From contig NZ_CP129968.2 of NCBI RefSeq assembly GCF_030503875.2, forward strand, positions 2,692,001-2,756,000: a stretch of 64,000 nt of DNA, in the 5' to 3' direction. A program made the translations under genes and the position numbers. The notes beneath the pieces are model-generated. The model made no database searches and had not been told where the DNA came from. It saw only the letters and a program-made list of their open reading frames with translations. The DNA comes from Marivirga arenosa. GTDB lineage: Bacteria; Bacteroidota; Bacteroidia; Cytophagales; Cyclobacteriaceae. Of the stretch, positions 45,889 to 55,074 are shown one piece after another; the stretch's first letter is position 1; every line of letters begins with the position of its first letter.

Positions 45889-47631
45889 CTATCGAGAGCT
45901 AAAATTATAATTATAACCCAGCGTTGCTGTAAATTCAGTAAAATCGCTTGTTGCAGTTTCCCTATTACTCTGTCTATTAACCATCACTAATCCCAAATTA
46001 ATATTGTGCTTCTTTTTAATTTTATAACTTCCATTCAGTCGCAGATTTAATATATTCCCTGTGTTACTATTTTCTGAAAAAGAGCTATTGTAAGAGCTAG
46101 ATAAAGTCACTCGTAGTAATTTTTCTAAATAACTTTGACTGATTGATAAGGTAGGTCCTAATGTTCTACTTTTAGTATTTATCGTTTTATTTTCATTATA
46201 ATTGAAAGACCCAGAAATACTGATGTTTTGAGGCACTAAACTCAAGCTATAAGCAGCATTCATTAAATAAAATTGAGATCCACTATTTTGTTCTACCCCG
46301 CCTTGTTGATCAGCAGCATCCTGAAATGATAAATTTATATTTAAATTCTGCCTTTTATCTTCACTAGATTGAATAATGAAATTACCATTTACCGAAGCAT
46401 TTTGAGAAATTTGAGTATAGTTTAAGGTGTCAAGATTATCATAAGGCGTTAATTGGTTAATATCTACAAACTGAGATCTAATATTGGTAAAAGAAGTAAA
46501 GTTTGAATAGGATGTCGATAAATTAATTCTCTCGCTTGCAGCAATCCCTATGTTTACAGAACCAACAGTCCGTCTCATTGTGCTTACTTTTTCCTTATCA
46601 AGATTATCTTCCTGAACTCCAATATTTCCAGATAAATTTATCTTACCTCGAAAGAATGAAGTAGCTCCGTTAACTGTATAATTAATTAAATCATTATTAA
46701 AAAAGTAAGCACCCAATGTTCTGTAACCAGGATCAATTCTTTCAACTCCTACACCGATCGTAAATACACTTGCCTGATAATTTAGATTCGAATTGAAAGC
46801 ATTATAATAACCAGTACTCACTCTTGGCTGAAATAAATTCCCTACATTATTGAAAAATTTATAGCTTTCGGGATTTATTCGACTCGTCCTAATATCTCGA
46901 GTTATACCAGATATGGCATATTCAGCTTCTAAAACAAAATGATCCAATATTTTTTTACTCCCTATTAAGCTTACTACTAAATTTTCTTCCGGTAAAATAT
47001 CCTCTTCTTCCGGTACATATTCAATAGAGTTAATATCATCTTTTGCATTAAATAAAATCAAATGTAATTGATCCTGACCATCAGTATACCCTGCTTTTAT
47101 TCCCCATCCCATTCTCCTGAAAGCGGGGATTCCACGATTGTCAGATGTGGAATCAGGCGGAACTGGAGCTAACAGTCTACCATACATGGCACTTACCTGC
47201 CATTTCCCGGGCCTTGCTTCAACGCCAGCTCCCAAGAAATTATGCCCACCCAGAGTATAAGGTGAAAAATTCATGCTTGAAAAACCAAAGTGACCTGTAA
47301 TCCATTTATAAGTTGGATTAATACTATACTGATTAAATGGTTGTTGAAATGTTACCTGTTGATTTGAATAGGAAAATGATAATGGAACACTCCAACCGTA
47401 TAAGTCAAAATTGATATTTCCACTTGCAAAAAATGAATATGGATCTCTACGAGATTCTAGTCCATTATTACCATAAAAGATTTGATTTAGTGAAACACCA
47501 CCAGATACAGTGATCGGATTTTCTTTGCCTATTGACTCTAAGTTTTGCGATTTTATCTTGAGGTTTATACCCAAAGACAAATAGAACACAAGGATAAAAA
47601 ATAGGTTTTTAAATGTTATACTGAACTTCAA
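45889..47631 (-). CDS. Outer-membrane beta-barrel protein, first gene of the surface operon
   Basis: 580 residues, signal peptide about 1-29. The sequence is dominated by alternating aromatic/polar strands every 10-14 residues (YSFFASGNINFDLYGWSVPLSFSYS, GYYNAFNSNLNYQASVFTIGVGV, FSENSNTGNILNLRLNGSYKIKKKHNINLGLVMVNR) and ends FTATLGYNYNFSSR with an aromatic at the terminal strand, as in outer-membrane barrels. No named family was recognised and it does not look like PorP/SprF (which is near 320 residues). The gene precedes the TANFOR gene by 128 bp and follows a good promoter (47681-47712). It probably anchors the surface complex in the outer membrane. Confidence 0.72.
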   Translation of the reverse strand: MKFSITFKNLFFILVFYLSLGINLKIKSQNLESIGKENPITVSGGVSLNQIFYGNNGLESRRDPYSFFASGNINFDLYGWSVPLSFSYSNQQVTFQQPFNQYSINPTYKWITGHFGFSSMNFSPYTLGGHNFLGAGVEARPGKWQVSAMYGRLLAPVPPDSTSDNRGIPAFRRMGWGIKAGYTDGQDQLHLILFNAKDDINSIEYVPEEEDILPEENLVVSLIGSKKILDHFVLEAEYAISGITRDIRTSRINPESYKFFNNVGNLFQPRVSTGYYNAFNSNLNYQASVFTIGVGVERIDPGYRTLGAYFFNNDLINYTVNGATSFFRGKINLSGNIGVQEDNLDKEKVSTMRRTVGSVNIGIAASERINLSTSYSNFTSFTNIRSQFVDINQLTPYDNLDTLNYTQISQNASVNGNFIIQSSEDKRQNLNINLSFQDAADQQGGVEQNSGSQFYLMNAAYSLSLVPQNISISGSFNYNENKTINTKSRTLGPTLSISQSYLEKLLRVTLSSSYNSSFSENSNTGNILNLRLNGSYKIKKKHNINLGLVMVNRQSNRETATSDFTEFTATLGYNYNFSSR

Positions 47632-47680
47632 TAGGTAAAGTTTTGGCTAAAACAATTAGTTAAATAATTAACATAAAAAA

Positions 47681-47712
47681 CAAACATAAAATGTAATGTT
47701 TAAAATAACAAA
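47681..47712 (-). promoter_or_regulatory. Bacteroidota promoter of the surface operon
   Basis: On the minus strand TTTG (plus 47709-47712) and TATGTTTG (plus 47681-47688) are spaced by 20 bp. Both match the Bacteroidota -33 (TTG/TTTG) and -7 (TAnnTTTG) elements at the usual distance. Transcription would start near 47674, 43 bp before the ATG at 47631. Confidence 0.65.
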
Positions 47713-47778
47713 GCAATATCAAAAATTTTCATATACATAAAGGGAGACTAACATATTAATATCATATTAATGACAGTT

Positions 47779-48327
47779 TTACTTTGGAAAATTCTTATGA
47801 TGATTAATCGCCTCAATCTGGTGCTGATGATGTTTCATATGAGAAACAAAAAATTGTAGGCATTGAATTACATTTTGTTTACCTACCGCAGGATGCATAA
47901 AGCAGAAGTGATTAATTTTATCTGTTGGGAAATCCTGCAAAAAGCTTAACAAGTCTTGATCTAACTTTTGCCATTGGTGCCCAAATTCATGAGCATCATC
48001 ACTGATGTCAAGATTAGATTTATTATCAGATAATACTTTGGGTGCTTTAAATTTCTTTTTGGAATTCAAGCGATTTACTAACAGCATGGTTTTCAGTTCT
48101 GCCTTTAATCCGAGCTTTTCATCCTTACGGTTGAAATCAAAATTCTGAAGAAATTTTAAACTTAGGGATTCTGAAGTGTAAAGATGCTGCATAACTTGTA
48201 ACATTGACCAGGCATTTTCACTGGGCTTGAAATTCAATTGTTCATCATTAAATACTTTTAATAAAGCATCATAATATTGTTTACCATTCTCGTAGCGCTC
48301 CCAATGTTTTTGAATTTTTGAATGCAT
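47779..48327 (-). CDS. DinB/YfiT-like superfamily protein
   Basis: 182 residues, no signal peptide. The four-helix DinB fold is indicated by NAWSMLQVMQHLYTSESLSLKF with the first metal histidine, FGHQWQKLDQDLLSF, and a C-terminal VSHMKHHQHQIEAINHH carrying the remaining histidines. Family members bind a metal and often act as bacillithiol- or mycothiol-dependent enzymes, or remain of unknown function. Neighbours (an EEP hydrolase 56 bp upstream) do not narrow the role. Confidence 0.8.
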   Translation of the reverse strand: MHSKIQKHWERYENGKQYYDALLKVFNDEQLNFKPSENAWSMLQVMQHLYTSESLSLKFLQNFDFNRKDEKLGLKAELKTMLLVNRLNSKKKFKAPKVLSDNKSNLDISDDAHEFGHQWQKLDQDLLSFLQDFPTDKINHFCFMHPAVGKQNVIQCLQFFVSHMKHHQHQIEAINHHKNFPK

Positions 48328-48383
48328 AATTTTATAGTTTTATACTAAGCCAATTTATAGGTTTAAAATTTTATTATGAAGAA

Positions 48384-49385
48384 TTATTTAAGACTAAAAG
48401 TCATCCAAACAGGCAGGTGATCTGAGATGTCTCCAGCTACTTTTAACACATCTGAGTCAATTTTAGAAATCTTGTTTTTATTATAAAAAATATAGTCTAA
48501 CCTTTCGTAAGGATCTTCAGTATTAAATGTAAAAAATTGAGATTCATTTCTTAGATATCTATCCTTTTCAATAGCCTCTCCAATATTAGGGTCAATTAAA
48601 AATAAACCAATCGTTATTTCCTCTTCCACTATATCAGAAGCAAAGGGTGGACGACTATTAAAATCCCCAATTAATAGAGTCGGGTAATCAGAAGTATAAG
48701 ACTTATAAATATTATATATTTTTTTAGCTTGTAACTCTCTTGTCTCTTTATCGAAAGCCTCTAAATGAACATTCATAACAATCAAAGTATCTGAACCTAA
48801 TTGCACTTTAGTAATTTGCAATAATCGATCAAGATAAAAAGCATTATAGTAAAAAGGTGCACTAATTGGCTTTCTTAATGTGACAAATTCATTAGATAAT
48901 ATTTGCATTTTACTTAGAACACCTTGCCCGGACAACATCTTTCCAAAATGATTTTGAATTGGTAAATATGGAAATGGGACATAGGACTTATCCCAGTTTA
49001 CAGCATAAGCCCCTTGATGAAATTTTAAATGATTTCCTAGGCTATCAAACTGATTAATATTAAAACTTCGAGAGGAATTAAAATCTACTTCTTGCAAACC
49101 AATAAAATCATAATTAGCACTATCCAAGATTTTGACAACTCTATTATAGTTGTTGGTAAAAAGAGAAGCAGATCTATCAACTGCTAGATTATTGGTCATC
49201 CCAGATAAGTAGCCAATATTGTAAGTCATTATTGATAAGGTATCGGAAGTGTGCAAAATCTCATCATCATAATTTACAACTTGGTCATATTTCTTTTCAT
49301 CTGAAAAGCTTGAGCTACCCCAAAAATAAAAAACCACAAGACTAACTAATAGAAGTGCGAGTATGCCTAATAATATCTTTTTCAT
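48384..49385 (-). CDS. Endonuclease/exonuclease/phosphatase (EEP) family protein, membrane-anchored
   Basis: 333 residues. A hydrophobic N-terminus (residues 4-22, LLGILALLLVSLVVFYFW) is a membrane anchor or uncleaved signal. The EEP core shows MTYNIG, FIGLQEVDF (metal glutamate), VMNVHLEAF, LLIGDFNSRPP (catalytic Asp-Asn) and the final SDHLPVWM (catalytic histidine). The family cleaves phosphoesters such as DNA, RNA or phospholipid head groups. With a periplasmic or membrane location, a nuclease or sphingomyelinase-like activity are both possible. Probably transcribed with the DinB gene downstream. Confidence 0.86.
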   Translation of the reverse strand: MKKILLGILALLLVSLVVFYFWGSSSFSDEKKYDQVVNYDDEILHTSDTLSIMTYNIGYLSGMTNNLAVDRSASLFTNNYNRVVKILDSANYDFIGLQEVDFNSSRSFNINQFDSLGNHLKFHQGAYAVNWDKSYVPFPYLPIQNHFGKMLSGQGVLSKMQILSNEFVTLRKPISAPFYYNAFYLDRLLQITKVQLGSDTLIVMNVHLEAFDKETRELQAKKIYNIYKSYTSDYPTLLIGDFNSRPPFASDIVEEEITIGLFLIDPNIGEAIEKDRYLRNESQFFTFNTEDPYERLDYIFYNKNKISKIDSDVLKVAGDISDHLPVWMTFSLK

Positions 49386-50112
49386 AAAACGATATTAATC
49401 AAAAAGAATCACATCTTATAAAAACCAATCAGATGAACATAAAAAAGCAAAATATATTGATTTAATTATTTCAAGAAATAAAAAATTAATAATTAAAATA
49501 AATCTCCGCGAAAACATTTTAGTTATAGTAATAAAACCATCTGTGAGGTTTAATTACTTGATATTCACTCCTAAGATTAGTAATATTACTAGAGTATAAA
49601 AATCAATTTGATAAATTGTAAAAACATTACAATAGGGACTAAAAATAGCCAATCACACTACTAAAACGTCTTCCAAACAATATTTTGCACAGGAATGAAA
49701 AACTAAATGATTACTCAAGTTCATAATTAAACTTATTGTTTATTAAAACAATATTAACATCTCATTATTAATAATTTATAAGACCTTAACTAATCATTAA
49801 CTTGAATACTAATAAGCTGACCAAATTTTCTTCTGAGAGCATACTCAAGGGAGGCAATATGAAAATCCTTTATAAAGCGATTTAGTTTTACCGAATTTCA
49901 ATCCATATCTATAAAATACAATTACTAAATACTTACAACACATACAGGAGTGTAGTAAAAAATGTATGATTAATTAATATGGGAGATTTTTGAACTCAGA
50001 CTCTAGATCATATCCTATATAATTATTTTAAGAGAAGACTTTAAAAATTAATTTTTACAAAACCCTACTCCTATTCAGTAAGTTTGTAGCAACTGAACAG
50101 ATATTTCCTATA
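49386..50112. other. 727-bp gene-free region
   Basis: Very AT-rich sequence between the divergent EEP and helicase genes. No open frame of useful length, tRNA, rRNA, tandem repeat or strong terminator was recognised. The only plausible regulatory element is the helicase promoter at 50079-50086. A short ATG frame at 49859 is dealt with under rejected items. An unannotated small RNA cannot be excluded. Confidence 0.5.
50079..50086 (+). promoter_or_regulatory. Candidate -7 promoter box for the helicase gene
   Basis: TAAGTTTG matches the Bacteroidota TAnnTTTG consensus and lies 26 bp before the helicase ATG at 50113. No clear TTG -33 element was found at the expected distance, so this is tentative. 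Confidence 0.4.
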
Positions 50113-52080
50113 ATGAAAAGCTTTAGCAACATCCATAAGTACAGAGAGCATTTCGAACACCTTATCCAGATTGAAAGAAAAGCGGAGATGGATTTTCATC
50201 TTAACGAAATCTTAATGCTAAACGGCAGGCAAAGGGAACGAAAAGGAAGGGCCATATTAGGACTTAATGGTAGAGATGCTGGGACTGGAATTGGAGGTAT
50301 GTATTTAGTTAAATTGGTTAAGGGTTCCGGGATCTCTGACAATGAAATTTCTAATGGGGATATCGTTATTATTTCAAAGGAGAAACCAACAGGAACAGAA
50401 GATCAAGCTACGGTAATTAGTAAGACTAAAAGAAGCATTACGATTGGGTATAATAAGACTCCCCCATATGTAGTTTATGGTAAAAATTTACGACTAGATT
50501 TATTCTCAAATGATATTACTTTTCAAAGAATGAGCGAAGCCTTAAGTGTAGCAGAAAAGAACCCTAAAATTCAAGAATTCTTAAAATCTAATATTGACTT
50601 TTTCAAAGATCCTAATGAATCAGAAATTAGTATAGAATTAGACAAAAAGCTAAATGAAAAACAAGTTAATATTGTCAAGCAAGCGAATAGCTCAAATGAT
50701 ATTTTTCTAATACATGGCCCTCCCGGAACTGGAAAGACTACTACCCTATCCTATCTTATAAAAGCTTTCCATAATCAGAAAAAGAAAATCTTAGTAAGCG
50801 CTCCATCGAACACTGCTGTAGATAATATTTTAGATAAATTACACTCCTTAAATATACCTTCTACCAGAATAGGGAATCCTGTAAGGATGGATAAAAATTT
50901 ACTAAGCTTAAGCTTAGATGTGAAATTACAAGACCACCCAGATTTCCAACAAGCTAACAGTATTTGGAATAAAATCCAGATCTTAAAAAAAGAACAAGAA
51001 GACTATATTCCTGCTACTGGGCAAAACAGAAGAGGTCTGAGCGATCATAAAATAATACAATTAGCAAATAGCAAGAAACTGTATAGAGGTATCCATCAAT
51101 CCAAGCTTAGAAAGATGGCAAAGTGGATACAAATTCAGCAACAGATTAATAAAAGTTTTGATGATGCCAATGCTTTACAAGCCAATGCTATTGAAAGTAT
51201 TTTAGAGAAAAGTGATGTTATTTGTACTACGAATTCTTCTGCTGGAAGCGAGTTATTGAAGGACATTATTTTTGACATAGTCTGTATAGACGAAGCCACT
51301 CAATCCACCGAACCCGAAGTATTAATTCCTTTGGTAAAAGGAAAAAAATGGATCTTAGCAGGTGATCATAAACAACTTCCCCCTACCGTAAAAGCACAAG
51401 AAGCTGCTCAACTTAATGTAAGCTTGTTTGAAAGATTTCAATCTGAACTGCCAAAAGATAGAATGGATATTCTAACGATTCAGTACAGGATGAATAAAGA
51501 AATAATGAAGTTCTCAAATGAACACTTCTATTCTAATCGCCTTAAAGCTCATCCTTCTGTAGCTCATCATAATTTAAAAGACATGCTGGGTTTCGAACCC
51601 TATCCTTACATAGATCCTATTATAGATGATGTTTTAAAAGCATCAAAACCCATAGTATTTATCCCCTGTGAAGAAGGAGTAGAGGAGCAATTAACGGATA
51701 GTTTCTCCTATTACAATAAAGAAGAGATTAAGCTAACTAAAAAGATTACGGATGCATTACTTTCCTCTAGGCTTTTTCCTGATGATATAGGAATCATTTC
51801 TCCTTATGATCAACAAGTATCTCGCTTAAAATCAGAGATGCGAGATTATCATATTGAAATTAAATCAATAGATGGTTTCCAAGGTCGTGAAAAAGAAGTA
51901 ATCATAATTAGCCTAGTTCGATCAAACCAAGAAGGAAATATAGGCTTCCTCAGGGATTATAGACGATTAAACGTTGCATTAACCAGAGCTAAAAGAAAAT
52001 TGATTATAATAGGAAACCCTAACACTATCAAACAAGATAAAATGTATGAATCCTTATTAAATATGATAGGTCATGCTTAA
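50113..52080 (+). CDS. Superfamily 1B DNA/RNA helicase (UPF1/IGHMBP2-like)
   Basis: 655 residues, cytoplasmic. Motifs in order: Walker A GPPGTGKTT at 202-210; motif Ia ILVSAPSNTAVDNIL; Walker B IDEATQS at about 392-398; motif III LAGDHKQLPPT; motif IV QYRMNKEIMKFSN; motif V SIDGFQGREKEVIIISLVRSN; motif VI LNVALTRAKRKLIIIG. The N-terminal 180 residues carry a beta-barrel-like insert typical of the IGHMBP2/UPF1 group. Unwinds nucleic acid 5' to 3' with ATP. Stand-alone genes of this type are common in Bacteroidota and the physiological role is poorly defined. The small membrane gene starts 11 bp after the stop. Confidence 0.93.
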   Translation: MKSFSNIHKYREHFEHLIQIERKAEMDFHLNEILMLNGRQRERKGRAILGLNGRDAGTGIGGMYLVKLVKGSGISDNEISNGDIVIISKEKPTGTEDQATVISKTKRSITIGYNKTPPYVVYGKNLRLDLFSNDITFQRMSEALSVAEKNPKIQEFLKSNIDFFKDPNESEISIELDKKLNEKQVNIVKQANSSNDIFLIHGPPGTGKTTTLSYLIKAFHNQKKKILVSAPSNTAVDNILDKLHSLNIPSTRIGNPVRMDKNLLSLSLDVKLQDHPDFQQANSIWNKIQILKKEQEDYIPATGQNRRGLSDHKIIQLANSKKLYRGIHQSKLRKMAKWIQIQQQINKSFDDANALQANAIESILEKSDVICTTNSSAGSELLKDIIFDIVCIDEATQSTEPEVLIPLVKGKKWILAGDHKQLPPTVKAQEAAQLNVSLFERFQSELPKDRMDILTIQYRMNKEIMKFSNEHFYSNRLKAHPSVAHHNLKDMLGFEPYPYIDPIIDDVLKASKPIVFIPCEEGVEEQLTDSFSYYNKEEIKLTKKITDALLSSRLFPDDIGIISPYDQQVSRLKSEMRDYHIEIKSIDGFQGREKEVIIISLVRSNQEGNIGFLRDYRRLNVALTRAKRKLIIIGNPNTIKQDKMYESLLNMIGHA

Positions 52081-52091
52081 TTTGGTCACTT

Positions 52092-52409
52092 ATGATTGAA
52101 AACATTATCCATTATAGCCTACATTTTATTGCACCATTAGGAATTGCCTACTTGTATAATAAGCAAAATTGGAAGCAAGCCTATATTGTTTTATTAGGCA
52201 CTATGTTGGTGGATTTAGATCATCTACTTGCTTCTCCTATATTCGACCCTAACAGATGTAGCATTGGTTTTCACCCACTGCATTCCTTTTACGCTATTCT
52301 CATATATTTCTTTCTCCTTTTCCCAAAACGTAGCAGATTGGTCGCAATAGGATTGCTATTTCATATGTTTACTGATGGATTAGATTGCTTTTTGCAGGGC
52401 ACCATTTAA
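52092..52409 (+). CDS. Small four-helix membrane protein (DUF6122-like)
   Basis: 105 residues with about four hydrophobic segments. Conserved polar residues lie in or near the membrane: IIHYSLHFIAPLG, MLVDLDHLLASPIFDPNRCSIGFHPLH, and LFHMFTDGLDCF. The HxxxD and DxDHL patterns resemble membrane metal-dependent hydrolases of the YdjM type; I believe this is the Bacteroidota DUF6122 family, but state that with caution. It is 11 bp downstream of the helicase gene and probably cotranscribed. Its stop overlaps the stop of the convergent permease gene by 4 bp. Confidence 0.72.
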   Translation: MIENIIHYSLHFIAPLGIAYLYNKQNWKQAYIVLLGTMLVDLDHLLASPIFDPNRCSIGFHPLHSFYAILIYFFLLFPKRSRLVAIGLLFHMFTDGLDCFLQGTI

Positions 52410-54211
52410 AGGCTCTCAAAAGGAAATAAGAGCGGTAACAAGATAGTCGCTAAAATCCAGAAAAGAAGATTTAACATCACCCCTACCTTTGTAAAATCAG
52501 TAAACTTATAATTACCAGAAGTATAAACCATGGTATTAGTCTGATAACCAATTGGAGTCATAAAACTAGCCGATGCAGCAAAAGTAACTGCCATCAAAAA
52601 TGGGGTGGGAACTAAACCTAACTGAGTACTGATAGCAATTGCAATAGGTGCCATTAAAGCTGCAGTTGCATTATTAGACATTAATTCGGTTAAAAATGAA
52701 GTAGCTAAATATAACCCACTTAAAACAATTACAGGACCAAATCCGCCTAATTGACTAATTAATCCTCCTGCTATTTTCTGATCTAATCCGGTATTACTCA
52801 AAGCCACACCAAAGCTTAAAACACCAGCTAGAAGAAAAACTATCTTCCAATTGATGGCTTTATATACCTCTCTCATGCTGAGCACATTTAACAGTACTAA
52901 AGCTACTACACCAGCCATAACTGATATCACAATATCTAGTATTCCAAAACTAGCTAAAGCAATCACAATCCCCAATATACTGGTGACTAGCATAAATTGC
53001 TTTTTATTGAAATCTACCATATGATCAGAAGATAATAGAGCAAATGGCGCGTTTTGACTCATCTCTTTTTTACGAAGTTCCTTCACATAATGAGACTTCA
53101 CCTCTGCTAAAAGTACATCCCCAGCTTTTAGCTTTATATCATATAAATCTTCATGAATTACTTCCTCTCTATGCCGAATCGCTAAGGGAGATGCTCTATA
53201 CCGTCTTCTAAAGTCCAATTCCGAAAGATTTTTACCATCAAATTCGGAATTAGCACTCACCACCATTTCAACTAATGAGGAACCTGTGCCTTTTAGATTA
53301 TCACCCGCCATTTTTAGCGATGATCCTTCCAATACTTTTGCTCTACTTTTTAATTCCTTGATGTTTGAGAGATTACATCTCACTTTCAATACATCGCCTG
53401 CATTTAATATAAAATCCCCCTGAGGTAAATTGTATCGAGTTCCACTTCTATTGATTTCTAATATATCAATCCGTAAATCCTTCACTAAAGAACTTTCCAT
53501 AATGGTTTTACCAATAGAATCTGTATTCTCTTGTAATTCTATTTCAGTCAGATATTCACGCATCCCAAATTTTTCTTCTAGGTCTTCACCATTTTTTCTG
53601 TTTTTAGGTAAGATTCGTGACCCTATCAGCATCATGTACATCGTACCAACAATGACCAATATAATCCCGAAAGGTAATAATTGGAACATTGAGAACCCTT
53701 CAAAACCAAAATCTTGAGCAATACCGCTCACTAACACATTGGTTGAAGTACCGATATAAGTACAAGTTCCTCCAAAAATAGAGGCAAATGACAATGGAAT
53801 TAATAACTGAGAAGGGCTCCTTCCAGTGCTTTTAGCGATTTGAATCACTACTGGTATGAATACCGCAACAACGGGAGTATTATTAATAAATGCTGAAATA
53901 AGAGCAATTAAAAACATCATAAGAACCAAGCCAAGCCTAAAATTACGCTTAAAAATGTCTGATAATTTATAGGCAACAAATTGAAGCGCTCCTGTTTTTA
54001 ATAATGCAGCACTCATTACAAACATAAAAGCAACTGTAATGGTAGCGGTATTGCTAAATCCTTTAATCCCTTCTACTGGAGTAATCACTCCCGTTATAAC
54101 CAAAGCACAAATGATTACGAGTCCGATTAAATCTACCGACAGCTTTTCAGTTACAAAAAGAATGATTGCCAATAAAATAATGGCAAGAGTTGCAATAGTT
54201 TGAAAATCCAT
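52406..54211 (-). CDS. SLC13/DASS-type anion permease with two RCK-C (TrkA-C) domains
   Basis: 601 residues, inner membrane. N-terminal half-transporter at about 1-200 (FINNTPVVAVFIPVVIQIAK, FASIFGGTCTYIGTSTNVLVSGI, the SNT-type substrate/sodium loop), two cytoplasmic TrkA-C domains at about 215-290 and 305-385 (GDFILNAGDVLKVRC, YDIKLKAGDVLLAEV), then the second transporter half (FLTELMSNNATAALMAPIAIAI, FMTPIGYQTNTMVY). Family members carry sulfate or dicarboxylates; the RCK-containing branch is often annotated as a sulfate or sodium/sulfate transporter. Substrate not determinable. The upstream region meets the left repeat of the toxin cassette. Confidence 0.88.
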   Translation of the reverse strand: MDFQTIATLAIILLAIILFVTEKLSVDLIGLVIICALVITGVITPVEGIKGFSNTATITVAFMFVMSAALLKTGALQFVAYKLSDIFKRNFRLGLVLMMFLIALISAFINNTPVVAVFIPVVIQIAKSTGRSPSQLLIPLSFASIFGGTCTYIGTSTNVLVSGIAQDFGFEGFSMFQLLPFGIILVIVGTMYMMLIGSRILPKNRKNGEDLEEKFGMREYLTEIELQENTDSIGKTIMESSLVKDLRIDILEINRSGTRYNLPQGDFILNAGDVLKVRCNLSNIKELKSRAKVLEGSSLKMAGDNLKGTGSSLVEMVVSANSEFDGKNLSELDFRRRYRASPLAIRHREEVIHEDLYDIKLKAGDVLLAEVKSHYVKELRKKEMSQNAPFALLSSDHMVDFNKKQFMLVTSILGIVIALASFGILDIVISVMAGVVALVLLNVLSMREVYKAINWKIVFLLAGVLSFGVALSNTGLDQKIAGGLISQLGGFGPVIVLSGLYLATSFLTELMSNNATAALMAPIAIAISTQLGLVPTPFLMAVTFAASASFMTPIGYQTNTMVYTSGNYKFTDFTKVGVMLNLLFWILATILLPLLFPFESL

Positions 54212-54230
54212 AGTTTAGGTTTAGCCAGCA

Positions 54231-54238
54231 CAAATATA
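54231..54238 (-). promoter_or_regulatory. Candidate -7 promoter box for the permease gene
   Basis: TATATTTG on the minus strand, a perfect TAnnTTTG match, lies 20 bp upstream of the permease ATG at 54211. No good -33 partner. The box lies 43 bp from the left direct repeat, so the permease keeps its own promoter outside the cassette. Confidence 0.4.
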
Positions 54239-54280
54239 GAATGAAATTCTATAAATCTACTAAACCTATAGAGAATCAGA

Positions 54281-54330
54281 TTTAAAGGACTTTACTTGGT
54301 TTAATTAAGAAGCTAGTTTTGATAAAAATT
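54281..54330. repeat. Left 50-bp direct repeat of the toxin cassette
   Basis: 50 bp starting TTTAAAGGACTTTACTTGGT and ending GATAAAAATT. It is identical to 57868-57917 except for one base (G here, A there, at position 8). It contains a copy of the last seven codons and stop of the MpaB/DUF2236 gene, without the rest of that gene. Confidence 0.95.
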
Positions 54331-54421
54331 ACTGTATGTATATATATTTAATTATACTTTATTTATTCAAAAAATATAAAATATTAGCCATTCTATCTTT
54401 TTTGATAGTCCCAATTATTAT

Positions 54422-54718
54422 TTATATGTCTTTTTTTAGTGTTTCTAAATTTTTGACTACTTGATCTATTTCACGAGTTAAAAATAAATTGTTTCTATCT
54501 TGTCCCGTCATATCAATTGCTAAATTCCATAGATAGTCTGTTAATAATTCAATATCTCCAAGTCTAACAATAATATCATCAACATAGCGGGTATATTCTA
54601 AATAAACATTATGAGCGAATTTACTTGCTTTTTGAATATCTAAAGGGTCCCAATTTATCAAAATTATATTCACCTGTGTTTGTAGGCCATTTAATTTCTT
54701 AAGGTGATTATAGTCCAC
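54422..54718 (-). CDS. DUF1871-like small protein, candidate immunity protein
   Basis: 98 residues, soluble. The N-terminal LQTQVNIILINWDPLDI matches the INxWDPxG/DI motif of DUF1871 (YugE-like) proteins; the remainder is helical and ends LETLKKDI. It overlaps the next gene upstream by 11 bp. The same motif recurs in the adjacent 69-residue gene and in a decayed copy at 55075-55290, so the cassette holds three related units. Repeats of a small soluble gene behind toxin fragments suggest immunity proteins. Function is inferred from position only. Confidence 0.68.
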   Translation of the reverse strand: MDYNHLKKLNGLQTQVNIILINWDPLDIQKASKFAHNVYLEYTRYVDDIIVRLGDIELLTDYLWNLAIDMTGQDRNNLFLTREIDQVVKNLETLKKDI

Positions 54719-54917
54719 TTTTCAATTTGTTAAGCTTAAATATTGATTCCACAACGAACTCTTTCTCTTGATCATTTGTAAAAAAGAACCCTATTCGGGT
54801 TTCTTCAATTTCATAAATCAAATCTCTCAATTTCTCGTTTTCAATATCTGTATGTTCTTTTATCCCAATAGGGTCCCATTCCATTAAAATAGAATTAATA
54901 TTAGATTTAATATTCAT
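54708..54917 (-). CDS. Short DUF1871-like protein, candidate immunity protein
   Basis: 69 residues. INSILMEWDPIGI at the N-terminus aligns with INIILINWDPLDI of the following 98-residue gene and with the DUF1871 family; the C-terminal half (EETRIGFFFTNDQEKEFVVESIF) differs. It may be a truncated family member. The ATG lies 3 bp after a short toxin-tail-like frame (stop at 54921), and the end overlaps the next gene by 11 bp, so the two are coupled. Confidence 0.6.
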   Translation of the reverse strand: MNIKSNINSILMEWDPIGIKEHTDIENEKLRDLIYEIEETRIGFFFTNDQEKEFVVESIFKLNKLKSGL

Positions 54918-54920
54918 AGT

Positions 54921-54995
54921 TTAGTAATTCTTAAGGAAGGTAACTATTTTTCCATAATTATAGGTTCCAGGAATAGTAACTGTCACCTTCCTCAT
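54921..54995 (-). pseudogene. Possible 3' remnant of a toxin gene
   Basis: A 24-codon frame begins MRKVTVTIPGTYNYGK and stops 3 bp before the next ATG. An overlapping frame in the preceding 60 bp reads FYKIRNEEGDSYYSWN, and a single frameshift would join the two. Together they look like the decayed tail of a toxin gene placed in front of an immunity gene, as seen elsewhere in the cassette. Evidence is thin. Confidence 0.3.
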
Positions 54996-55074
54996 TTCTT
55001 ATTTTATAAAAACGAAAAATTCCTAGAATGTCAACAATAGACGTTAACTACTGCAGAATGGTATTCTTTTTTCT

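Noticed and set aside
49849..49885. GGGAGG followed by ATG AAA ATC CTT TAT AAA GCG ATT TAG (eight-residue leader peptide)
   Set aside because: Shine-Dalgarno sites are not reliable in Bacteroidota, no gene or attenuator structure follows closely, and a match this short is expected by chance.
54331..54421. Short hairpin CTATC...GATAG near the left repeat as a terminator
   Set aside because: Five base pairs in very AT-rich sequence without a clean T run on the relevant strand is not convincing.
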